The position numbers and the translations under genes were made by a program. 64,000 bases of DNA. Origin: Austwickia sp. Lineage in GTDB: Bacteria; Actinomycetota; Actinomycetes; Actinomycetales; Dermatophilaceae. Positions 1 to 9,278 of the stretch are shown here, piece by piece; position 1 is the first letter of the stretch; every line of letters starts with the position of its first letter. The notes beneath the pieces were generated by a model. It was not told the DNA's origin. It worked only from the letters and a program-made list of their open reading frames with translations, and made no database searches. The stretch covers positions 620,001 through 684,000 of the forward strand of contig JADJTI010000006.1 in the NCBI GenBank assembly GCA_016711265.1, in the 5' to 3' direction.

Positions 1-2329
1 AGACCACCGCTGAGGGCCGCTCGGCCGCGACCGCCTCGGCGTCGACCTCGGCGGCCGAACCGCGCGCGCGCTCCGCCCCGACGTACACCTCGGACTGGAC
101 GAGCAGGTAGGAGCGGTCCACGGCGGGCAGGTCGGCCGGTTCGATGACGACCGCCCCGTGCATGCCGGCGGCGATGTGCGCCGACATCGGCATGGTGGAG
201 CAGTGGTACATCCAGATGCCCGAGCGGGTGGCCGTGAACCGGTAGGTGAGGCGCTGACCTGGCGCGATGGTGCGCATCGGCCGGTCCGGTGCCAGCGCGC
301 CCGCGTGGAAGTCGATCGAATGGCCCATCGAACCGTCGTTGACCAGCGTGATCTCAAAGATGTCGCCGACCCGGCCGTGCAGCGTGGGTCCGGGCGCGCG
401 GCCGCCGAAGGTCCAGCGGCGTTGCCACACCCCGGGGGCCACCTCGAGCTCCACCTCGGTCACCGTGAAGGTGTGCCGCTGGATGCGTGGGCCCACCGGT
501 GGCAGGACCGGGTCGACGGGCGCGAAGGCAGGGCCGAAGCTGGCGTGCGGATCGATCGCCGGGTCTGGCGCGGCAGCGGTGGTGGCCGACCCCGACGCGA
601 GGTGATGCCCCGGCTGCGGAGGTGGGCCGGTGCTGCTCTCGCCGACGACGACGATGGTGAAGGTCATCCCCATGGCCCGGTGCCCGACCACCGAACACCA
701 GCCTTCGAGCGAGGTCCCGATGACGCCGGCATCGAGTTCCGCGGTGGCGCCGCTGGCCAGTCGGCTGGTCCGCGGCCCGCTGGCGAGGACCAGGTCGTGG
801 CTGGTCGTGGGGTCGGTGTTGACCACCTCGATGACCAACCGGTCGCCTCGCAGGACGGTCACCGACGCGGGGGTGTAGCGCATGTCGCGCGCCTCGACCC
901 GCACCCGGGTGGTCCGGCCGGTGGGAACCACCGCGTCACCGGATGCCGAACTGCCCGTGCGGGTCAGGCCCGGCAAGCCTGCGGCGGCCGGGTCGATCGC
1001 CACCCCGATCGCGGCCGCGACGGTGAGTACGGCGAGCCCGCCCACGAGTTGCCGCCGCGACCACGCAGAGGCCGACTCCGGGGCAGGCGGTCCGACCTGG
1101 TGGGTCCGGGTGCGTTGCTGGGCCAGGACCGCGCGTACGCACGACGCGACCAGCGGCAGGAAGGCCGCCAGGGCCACCAGGACCAGGGCTGACACGGCGA
1201 CCCGCACCGCGCTGGGGACTGGGAGCAGGCACGCCAGGAGGCCGACGTTCACCAGCACCAGCCGAGCGACCGCCCAACGGTCGAAGATCGCCTGACCAGC
1301 GCGTACCGCGCCCGCGCCGCCACCCATGACGGACGGGATCAGCCACGACAGCGCGCCGTACAGGAGTTGCAACGCGAACCCCACGACGAACGCCGTCACC
1401 GGGAACCCGTACCCGTCGGCGACATCCGCCCAGTCGGTGGCGCGCAGGACGTCCAGGCCCACCCAGGCCAGGGAGCCGGCGTACCAGAGCAGGGCCGCAC
1501 TGACCGACCAGGTGGTGAACCGTCGCGGGGGCTTGCTGCGGGCGGGACGGATGAGGGCGCGGGCCCACCAGGCCAGCGAGCCCAGGACCCCGGCGATGCC
1601 GGCTGCGGCCAGCGGCGCCACCCCGAGGGTCGCGCCGGTCACCGCGACCGCGAGGGCGACCAGGATCGCGGGGAGGGCCTGGGCGGCGAGGCGCTCGGCG
1701 CGCTCGTCCATCCGGGTCCGCAGCATCGTCGGCCAGAGCGTGACCAGGGTGCCGGCGACGGTGAGCCCGATCCAGCCGATCAGCATCGTCAACGTGTGGG
1801 CGACCAGGAGCCTACCTCGCAGGCCGTCGTCGGGTCCACGGGCGAGCAGCGCGCCGAAGGTGGCGCCGATCGGGAGGCAAGCGGTGGCCGCCAGGTAGTA
1901 GCGGATCGTGATCCGGAAGCGTCCGGGCAGGGCGTGGGTCAGGCGTCGCCACAACTGCACCCCATGCCACAGGACGGCTGCGGACACCACCACCGCCCCG
2001 CTGAGGGTGAGCGGCCAGCTGCCGGTGGGTACGCCGGCGACCACCAGGAGGGTGCCGGTGACCAGCAGGGCGATGCGTTGGCTCTGCCGGCGACGGCTGT
2101 CCGGGTGGGACTGGGAGGAGGTCTTGAGCAGCGACGTCGCGAAGTGTGTGCTCCATACCAAGGCGGCGTGGGTCAGGGCACCGAGCATCACCAGGTGCAC
2201 CATCAGCCAGCGCGACCCGGGGATGAAGGGGTGTGCAAGAGACACCGCCAGCGCGAGGGCGAGCCAGGCGAGAACGGGGTAGTCCCGCAGCGGCCAACGT
2301 CGGGTCCGTGGCGATGGGCCCGGGCGCAT
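1..2329 (-). CDS. Membrane multicopper oxidase, nitrite-reductase (NirK)-like, C-terminus beyond window
   Basis: The frame is open from an ATG at 2329 to the window edge, about 776 codons, so the protein is truncated by the window. The start is fixed by GGAGG seven to eight bases upstream. Residues about 17-433 are a chain of hydrophobic segments (roughly ten membrane helices). Residues about 475-563 form a first cupredoxin domain whose type 1 copper ligands are visible as H511, C545, H550 and M553. From about residue 620 a second cupredoxin region carries NirK/multicopper oxidase signatures: GHSIDFH, then MYHC at 707-710 followed by a histidine and methionine. Family knowledge suggests copper-dependent nitrite reduction or another periplasmic-side oxidation fed by the membrane part; the substrate is inferred. 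It lies downstream of glgX on the same strand, 48 bases away, but with its own RBS and a small inverted repeat in the gap. The missing C-terminus prevents a check of all copper sites. Confidence 0.85.
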   Translation of the reverse strand, partial: MRPGPSPRTRRWPLRDYPVLAWLALALAVSLAHPFIPGSRWLMVHLVMLGALTHAALVWSTHFATSLLKTSSQSHPDSRRRQSQRIALLVTGTLLVVAGVPTGSWPLTLSGAVVVSAAVLWHGVQLWRRLTHALPGRFRITIRYYLAATACLPIGATFGALLARGPDDGLRGRLLVAHTLTMLIGWIGLTVAGTLVTLWPTMLRTRMDERAERLAAQALPAILVALAVAVTGATLGVAPLAAAGIAGVLGSLAWWARALIRPARSKPPRRFTTWSVSAALLWYAGSLAWVGLDVLRATDWADVADGYGFPVTAFVVGFALQLLYGALSWLIPSVMGGGAGAVRAGQAIFDRWAVARLVLVNVGLLACLLPVPSAVRVAVSALVLVALAAFLPLVASCVRAVLAQQRTRTHQVGPPAPESASAWSRRQLVGGLAVLTVAAAIGVAIDPAAAGLPGLTRTGSSASGDAVVPTGRTTRVRVEARDMRYTPASVTVLRGDRLVIEVVNTDPTTSHDLVLASGPRTSRLASGATAELDAGVIGTSLEGWCSVVGHRAMGMTFTIVVVGESSTGPPPQPGHHLASGSATTAAAPDPAIDPHASFGPAFAPVDPVLPPVGPRIQRHTFTVTEVELEVAPGVWQRRWTFGGRAPGPTLHGRVGDIFEITLVNDGSMGHSIDFHAGALAPDRPMRTIAPGQRLTYRFTATRSGIWMYHCSTMPMSAHIAAGMHGAVVIEPADLPAVDRSYLLVQSEVYVGAERARGSAAEVDAEAVAAERPSAVV

Positions 2330-2355
2330 CGACGTTCACCTCCGGCTCGTTATTA

Positions 2356-2366
2356 AACCGAAGGTT
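2356..2366. promoter_or_regulatory. Short inverted repeat upstream of the copper oxidase gene
   Basis: AACC-GAA-GGTT lies between the glgX stop and the copper oxidase start, in the only AT-rich stretch of that gap. It could be an operator or just part of the promoter. No known regulator motif is recognised. Confidence 0.25.
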
Positions 2367-2377
2367 ACCGTAGAAAA

Positions 2378-4753
2378 TCAGCTGAAGGGGATCTCCTCCA
2401 GCACGACGATCGACCACGGCTGCGCCTCGTAGTGGTCGCCCAGGTCCTCGGAATCCTCGGGCCGCCAGCAGTTGTGATCGCGTTCGAACGACGGCGAGGT
2501 GTCGATCAGGCGGCGCCACCGGGTCCCCTCGTTCGGCTCCGGGATCGCGAACGAGACCGGCTCGGTGGTCATCGCGACCATCATGAACAGGTCGCCGTGG
2601 TTGCCGGGGTCCTCGCCGGCGTCGATCCGGAAGGCCAAGGCCCGGTCGCCGTCCTCGGGGCCGCGATCCATGCCAGGGGCGGTGAAGTGGAAGGCGGCTT
2701 CGGACTCTCCGCCGACCAGGGATCCCCAGGATTCCGGCCGCAACAGCTTGTTGCGTTGGCGCAGGTGGGCCAGGTAGCTGGTGAAGGCCAGGATCGGGTT
2801 CACCGTGGGTTCGCAGTCGGCTTCGCCGAAGACGTCGTAGTACATCCCGGGGGCGTCCGGGTTCTTCGGATCGACCGGCATCTGCATCGGGGCGTTGCTG
2901 CCCCCTTGGGCGTAGTTGGACCACATGCCGATGGTGTTCAGGCACCACGGGTTGTTGTTCCCGTTCTGGGTGCGTCCGTACTCGTCGCCCGCGACGATCA
3001 TCGGCACCCCCTTGGACAGGAAGAGCACGGTCAGGAAGTTGCGCAGCCGAGTACGGCGCAGCGCGGGATCCCCGCCGGAATCCCACGACACGTTGTCGTC
3101 GCTGCCGCCATCGGAGGGGCCGAACGGGGGATCGGTGTCGTTGTTCTTCTCGCTGTATGACACCAGGTCCATCATCGTGAAGCCGTCATGCGCGGTGACG
3201 AAGTTGACCGAGCGGGCCGGGATCCCCGCGCCCTCGGAGTGGAAGTGCGCGTAGTCGCCGTTGACCATGTCCATGAACGCGCAGGTGTTGCCGTCACCTT
3301 TGAGGAACCCCCGAATGGCGTCGCGGTAACGCCCGTTCCATTCGCCCCAGCCGTCGGGGAAATTGCCGACCTCGTATCCCCACAGGTCCCAGGCCTCGGC
3401 GATGACCTCGATGCCCAACTCGTCGGCCATCTTCGCGATGTCCAGGAGCAGCGGGTGATCGGGGTGGAAAACCCTTTGATTCTCCCAGTCGTCGCGGTCG
3501 TGGGCATCCGGCGTCCGGCCCAGAACCGTGGCCAGGTCGAACCGGAATCCATCGACACCCATGTCCTCGGCGTAATACCGCAGCGAGTCCAACACCAGTT
3601 GGTGCGTCGCCGCCGACGAGGCGTTCACCTGATTGGAGCAGCCGGTAGCTCCGTCGATCAGCATGTTCTCGCTGTTCATCACGTAGTAGTCCGCAGTCGC
3701 AAAACCCCCCAGGCTGACAAAACCCGTGGTGGCGATGTCGGAATCCCAGTGACCTCCCTCGGCGGTGTGGTTATAGACCACGTCGAGATAGACCTCGATG
3801 CCATGCCGGTGGAAAGCGCTCACCATCTCCTTGAACTCGCGCGTCGGGCCGCCGTAGGACTGATCGGCCGCATAGCTGCGATTGGGGCTGAAGAACGACA
3901 ATGTCTGGTAGCCCCAGTGATTCACCGACCCGGCCCTCTCCGCCTCCGGGGAGGAGTTGGTCTCGTGAATCGGCAACAGTTCGATGGTGGTCAGGCCGAG
4001 GGCGGCCAGGTACGGCGCCATCATCGCGGCGCCGGCGTACGTGCCGCGCAGGTTGGCGGGCACATCGGTGAGCGTGTCAAAACCCGGTACGTCGGCCAAC
4101 AGGCTTGCGATCGACGACGAGCTTGGGTGCATGGTCAGGTTCGTGATGTGGGCCTCGTAGATGGCTGCCTTCTCGGGAGCGGCCTTGGGCCGGGCCGACG
4201 GCCGGGTGTCGTCGACGATGATGATCCCCTTGGGGGCGATCCGGCCGGTATCGAGTTCCCGCCTCGGACGACCGCAGTGCTGCTGACCGCCGGTGCCGAA
4301 CATGCCCTGGTCGTCGTGCCCATCAATGGCCGGGTCCAGCACGTTGTGGGTGATCTCCCGCGCGTAGGGGTCGAAGAGCACCTTGTTGGGGTTGAACCGA
4401 TTGCCGTGCTCATCGACGTCGGCGACGAACCCGGCGCCGCTGCCCCCGCGTTCCCAGGCGGGGTCGAACGGCCAGTTGGCTCCCCAGCAGCGATAGGCGT
4501 ACAGGGCCCCCGGACCCACCTGGCTGACCTCAGCCCGCCATACGCCGTCCTCGTCTCCCCGCACGCAGACCACGTCCGTGAGGGCGTCGGCTCCGAGAGC
4601 TTCGGGGTAGATCTCCAGCAGCACGCGGGTGGCTGCTGGGGCGTGCACCGCGAACGTGGCGCTGCTGCGATCAGGGTGGTACGTCACGCCCAACGGCCAC
4701 GTCGCACGCTCCCAGGCGGCATCGTCGGTGGGCTTAGGGAACAGAATCGTCAT
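2378..4753 (-). CDS. glgX: Glycogen debranching enzyme GlgX/TreX (GH13 isoamylase type)
   Basis: A 791-residue cytoplasmic protein that hydrolyses alpha-1,6 branches of glycogen, normally limit-dextrin branches left by phosphorylase. An N-terminal CBM48/isoamylase-N domain (residues about 10-150, with the motif FDPYAREITHN near its end) precedes the GH13 barrel. Visible GH13 regions are DVVYNHT, the nucleophile block GFRFDLATVL, the acid block EVIAEAWD and the third carboxylate block FVTAHDGFTMMD, then MIVAGDEYGRTQNGNNN. All three catalytic carboxylates are present. The ATG at 4753 is chosen because the family N-terminus begins just after it; the open frame continues upstream with non-family sequence. 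At 791 residues it is longer than the roughly 700 typical of GlgX. It is divergent from the next gene, and no other glycogen gene is in the window. Confidence 0.93.
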   Translation of the reverse strand: MTILFPKPTDDAAWERATWPLGVTYHPDRSSATFAVHAPAATRVLLEIYPEALGADALTDVVCVRGDEDGVWRAEVSQVGPGALYAYRCWGANWPFDPAWERGGSGAGFVADVDEHGNRFNPNKVLFDPYAREITHNVLDPAIDGHDDQGMFGTGGQQHCGRPRRELDTGRIAPKGIIIVDDTRPSARPKAAPEKAAIYEAHITNLTMHPSSSSIASLLADVPGFDTLTDVPANLRGTYAGAAMMAPYLAALGLTTIELLPIHETNSSPEAERAGSVNHWGYQTLSFFSPNRSYAADQSYGGPTREFKEMVSAFHRHGIEVYLDVVYNHTAEGGHWDSDIATTGFVSLGGFATADYYVMNSENMLIDGATGCSNQVNASSAATHQLVLDSLRYYAEDMGVDGFRFDLATVLGRTPDAHDRDDWENQRVFHPDHPLLLDIAKMADELGIEVIAEAWDLWGYEVGNFPDGWGEWNGRYRDAIRGFLKGDGNTCAFMDMVNGDYAHFHSEGAGIPARSVNFVTAHDGFTMMDLVSYSEKNNDTDPPFGPSDGGSDDNVSWDSGGDPALRRTRLRNFLTVLFLSKGVPMIVAGDEYGRTQNGNNNPWCLNTIGMWSNYAQGGSNAPMQMPVDPKNPDAPGMYYDVFGEADCEPTVNPILAFTSYLAHLRQRNKLLRPESWGSLVGGESEAAFHFTAPGMDRGPEDGDRALAFRIDAGEDPGNHGDLFMMVAMTTEPVSFAIPEPNEGTRWRRLIDTSPSFERDHNCWRPEDSEDLGDHYEAQPWSIVVLEEIPFS

Positions 4754-4991
4754 GCGTGGTGTCTTTCGTCCGGACAATGCCCCGAAGGGGGGCACTTCGG
4801 ATGGTGCCGCAGGTGCGGCCCATACGCCATCTCGAACTGTGGAGACATCGCCCGCAAGTGCGCTGGTCGCGCCCTGCGGTGCTGACCTGCCCGGTGGTTC
4901 GCCGGAGGTTTCGCCGGTGGTGTGCTGGCGCCGGTGCGGGTCGGCCCGGCATGCTCGACTGACCAGTCCCGGGAGGCCGAGGGAGACCCAG

Positions 4992-6160
<1,169 letters not shown>

Positions 6161-6306
6161 CATAACGGGCCTGATACGTGTCATCTGCCGCAGGGCCGGC
6201 GGGAGGTGCGGCGAGTTGTCGGGTATATCGCTATATCGCGCGCGACGGCCGGATTGTCCCTACTGTCGTCTTCCAACACCTCACGCGACCCATCCGAGGA
6301 GTAGCC

Positions 6307-7761
6307 GTGGACCTTCAGTCCCTCATCGATGCCGTCAACGACTCGCTCACCTGGGTCCTCATCATCGCGCTGTTGGCGGCCGGACTGTTCTTCACGGTGG
6401 CGACCCGGTTCGTCCAGGTCCGGCACTTCCGCACCATGCTCAAGGTCATCCTGCACTCCCGCGGCACCGCCGATGGGCAGGGGATTTCCTCGTTCCAGGC
6501 GTTCACCATCAGCCTGGCCTCGCGGGTGGGGACGGGGAACATCGTCGGTGTCGCGATCGCGCTGACGCTCGGGGGGCCCGGGGCGATCTTCTGGATGTGG
6601 GTCATGGCCCTGCTCGGGATGGCCACCGCGTTCGCTGAGGCCACCCTGGCTCAGGTGTTCAAGATCCCGCACCACGACGGGACCTTCCGGGGCGGGCCGG
6701 CGTACTACATCCAGCGCGGCCTGAAGTCACGGTTCTTCGGTTCGGTCTTCGCGGTCTGCCTGATCTTCACGTTCGGGTTCTCCTTCAACGGCGTCCAGGC
6801 CAACACCATCGCCACCAACGCCGCTAACGCCTGGGGCTGGGACCACTTCCCCGTCGCCATCGGCCTGACGCTCATCACGGCCCTGATCATCTTCGGCGGG
6901 ATCAAGCCGGTGGCCCGGGTCACCGAATACATGGCGCCGCTGATGGCCGCGGTCTACCTGCTCATCGCGCTGATCGTGCTGGGCGTCCGGATCGGCGAAG
7001 TCCCGCACGCCATCGGGATGATCTTCCAGGGTGCCTTCGGGCTCAACCAGGCCCTGGCCGGTACGGCGGGTGGCATCCTCGCGGCCATGCTCAACGGCGT
7101 GAAGCGGGGCATGTTCTCCAACGAGGCGGGCATGGGCTCGGCCCCCAACGCCGCCGCGACCGCCACCACCAGTCACCCGGTCAACCAGGGACTCATCCAG
7201 TCCGCCGGCGTCTTCGTCGACACCATCATCGTGTGCACCTGTACCGCCGTGATGATCCTGCTCGCCGGACCGTCGGTGTACACCCCGGGCGTCACTCAGC
7301 GCTCCGACGCGGGCACCCTGACCACCACCGCTGCCGCGAGCGAACTCGGGCAGGGGATCGTCCCGGTGCTCACCGTGCTGATCGTCGTCTTCGCGTTCTC
7401 CTCGATCCTGGGCAACTACACCTACGCCGAGGTCAACATGGACTTCCTCGGCGGCGGTAAGGCCGGCGACTACGCGATGCGCGCCCTGGTCGTGGTGGCC
7501 ACCTTCTGGGGCGCCATCCAAGAGCTCGGCGTCGTCTGGTCGGTGGCCGACGTGGCCATGTCCGTGATGGCGGTCATCAACATCAGCGCGATGTTCATGC
7601 TCAGCCGGTACGCCGTCGGCGCGCTGCGCGATTTCGACCGGCAGGGCGGCTCCCCGGAGTCCGTGTTCGACCTCTTGGGCAACCCCGACGTCCCCGACGA
7701 CGTGCCCGGCGAGGTCTGGCACAGCGAGAAGGCCAAGGGTCTGGCCGGGTCACCGCACTGA
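6307..7761 (+). CDS. Sodium:alanine/glycine symporter (AGCS family)
   Basis: A 484-residue inner-membrane transporter with about ten hydrophobic segments. It imports small neutral amino acids such as alanine or glycine with sodium. Family blocks are visible: GTGNIVGVAIALTLGGPGAIF near the N-terminus, GMATAFAEATLAQVFK, GGPAYYIQRG, and the late block KRGMFSNEAGMGSAPNAAA, the AGCS signature. The GTG at 6307 is preceded by GAGGAG at five-base spacing, which makes it the best start although the frame stays open further upstream. The C-terminal 45 residues are hydrophilic. It stands alone between the poly-G tract and the aminopeptidase gene. Confidence 0.93.
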   Translation: MDLQSLIDAVNDSLTWVLIIALLAAGLFFTVATRFVQVRHFRTMLKVILHSRGTADGQGISSFQAFTISLASRVGTGNIVGVAIALTLGGPGAIFWMWVMALLGMATAFAEATLAQVFKIPHHDGTFRGGPAYYIQRGLKSRFFGSVFAVCLIFTFGFSFNGVQANTIATNAANAWGWDHFPVAIGLTLITALIIFGGIKPVARVTEYMAPLMAAVYLLIALIVLGVRIGEVPHAIGMIFQGAFGLNQALAGTAGGILAAMLNGVKRGMFSNEAGMGSAPNAAATATTSHPVNQGLIQSAGVFVDTIIVCTCTAVMILLAGPSVYTPGVTQRSDAGTLTTTAAASELGQGIVPVLTVLIVVFAFSSILGNYTYAEVNMDFLGGGKAGDYAMRALVVVATFWGAIQELGVVWSVADVAMSVMAVINISAMFMLSRYAVGALRDFDRQGGSPESVFDLLGNPDVPDDVPGEVWHSEKAKGLAGSPH

Positions 7762-7793
7762 CGGGTCTCCCCGCCCGGGCGTCCTTGCCGGAC

Positions 7794-7806
7794 TAGGCTG
7801 TTCCGG
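7794..7806 (+). promoter_or_regulatory. Leaderless promoter of the M18 aminopeptidase gene
   Basis: TAGGCT at 7794-7799 is followed by six bases and the GTG start. Transcription would then begin at or next to the start codon, and no Shine-Dalgarno sequence is present. Confidence 0.5.
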
Positions 7807-9149
7807 TGATCTTGAGTGAGGACGCGGTCCGTGAGGCGGACGCCCTGTGTGCGTTCATCAATGCGTCACCCTCGCCCTTCCATGCGGTCAGCGCGGCGGC
7901 CGACATGCTCACGGCGGCCGGGTTCGCCGCGACGGCCCAGGCAGAGTCGTGGGTCGACCCGGACCGGCCGGTGCCCGCGCGGGGCTTCCTGACCCGCGAG
8001 GGGGCGCTGGTCGCCTGGGACCTCGGCGCCCCGGACTCCGCGCAGTGCCCGCCGTGGACGTCGTACCGCATCATCGCCGCCCACACCGACAGCCCCAACC
8101 TGCGCATCAAACCCCGCCCCGACCTGATCCGCGGCGGCTGGGAGCAGCTGAGCGTGGAGGTGTACGGCGGCCCGTTGCTGAACTCGTGGCTCGACCGCGA
8201 CCTCGGCCTGTCCGGGGCCGTGACGGTCCGCGCGGGGGGATCTGGGAGCGGCGGCGTGGAGCGGGTGCTCTTCCGGGTGGACGATCCGGTGCTGCGAGTC
8301 CCGCAACTGGCCGTCCATCTGGAGCGGTCGGTGAACGAGGAGGGTCTCCGGCTCAACCCGCAGACCCACCTCGTGCCGATCTGGGGTGCCGGCGGTGACG
8401 CTCCCGGCTTCGCCGAGTACCTGTCCGAGCAGGTGGGCTGCGCGCCGGGGGACCTGCTCGGCTGGGACGCGATGACCCATGACCTCACCCCAGCCCGGCG
8501 GGTCGGACGCGCCGGTGACCTGATCGCCGCCGCCCGCCAGGACAACCTGACCAGCTGCCATGCGGCCATCCGGGCCCTGGTCGAGGCAGGCGCCCGGCGC
8601 GGCGAGGGCGGCCCTGCTCCGGTGGCCGTGGTGGCGCTCTTCGATCACGAGGAGATCGGCTCGACCACGGAGCGCGGCGCGGCCTCGCCACTGCTGAGCG
8701 CAGTCCTGGAGCGGCTGGTGCTGGCCCGGGCAGGCACGCGCGACGACCTGTGGCGGGCGCTGGCCGGCACCGTGGTGGCCTCGGCGGACATGGCCCACGC
8801 GGTGCACCCCAACTACCCCGAACGGCACGAGCCGCAGCACCAGCCGATGGTCAACGCCGGCCCCGTGATGAAGGTCAACTCCCGCGGACGGTACGCCACC
8901 GACAGCCTCGGCGGCGCCGTCCTGACTCTCGCGGCCCAGCAGGCCGGCGTACCGCTGCAGGTCTTCCTGTCCCGAGGGGACATGCCGTGCGGATCCACCG
9001 TGGGGCCGCTGGTCGCGGCCGGGCTCGGGGTCAGCACCGTCGATGTGGGATCCCCCATGTTGGCTATGCATTCGGCCCGTGAGCTGGCCGGATCGGCCGA
9101 TCAGCGCTGGTACGTCGAGCTGCTGACGGCCTTCCTGACGCCCTCCTGA
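7806..9149 (+). CDS. apeB: M18 family aspartyl aminopeptidase
   Basis: A 447-residue cytoplasmic dinuclear zinc aminopeptidase that removes N-terminal amino acids, often acidic ones, from peptides. Family features are AAHTDSPNLRIKP (first metal histidine and aspartate), the active-site block LFDHEEIGS with the catalytic and metal glutamates, SADMAHAVHPNY, and the late SRGDMPCGSTVGP with a C-terminal metal histidine in LAMHSARE. The length matches the M18 family. The GTG start has a -10-like TAGGCT six bases upstream and no ribosome-binding site, so the mRNA is probably leaderless. It sits 129 bases before ppdK in the same direction, but the gap holds its own promoter-like words. Confidence 0.93.
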   Translation: MILSEDAVREADALCAFINASPSPFHAVSAAADMLTAAGFAATAQAESWVDPDRPVPARGFLTREGALVAWDLGAPDSAQCPPWTSYRIIAAHTDSPNLRIKPRPDLIRGGWEQLSVEVYGGPLLNSWLDRDLGLSGAVTVRAGGSGSGGVERVLFRVDDPVLRVPQLAVHLERSVNEEGLRLNPQTHLVPIWGAGGDAPGFAEYLSEQVGCAPGDLLGWDAMTHDLTPARRVGRAGDLIAAARQDNLTSCHAAIRALVEAGARRGEGGPAPVAVVALFDHEEIGSTTERGAASPLLSAVLERLVLARAGTRDDLWRALAGTVVASADMAHAVHPNYPERHEPQHQPMVNAGPVMKVNSRGRYATDSLGGAVLTLAAQQAGVPLQVFLSRGDMPCGSTVGPLVAAGLGVSTVDVGSPMLAMHSARELAGSADQRWYVELLTAFLTPS

Positions 9150-9217
9150 GCAGGGCTTTTCCGCCAGCTCGCCAGCATCCTCGCTGCTCGGTCGGGGTCT
9201 TGCCGCAGCGGTCTTCA

Positions 9218-9247
9218 GGACTAGTCTGGGAGCGCATTGGACTAGTG
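9218..9247 (+). promoter_or_regulatory. Paired GGACTAGT words upstream of ppdK
   Basis: The word GGACTAGT occurs twice about 20 bases apart in the 129-base gap before ppdK. The first reads on as TAGTCT, a plausible -10. They could be the ppdK promoter or a direct-repeat operator. Confidence 0.3.
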
Positions 9248-9278
9248 ACGCCTGGGTAACGGCCGCGGAAGGTACGAC

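Noticed and set aside
158..1192. Long forward open frame of 344 codons at the left edge
   Set aside because: It is antisense to the copper oxidase frame, which has a proper start and copper-ligand motifs; the forward product is Arg/Gly-rich with no domain.
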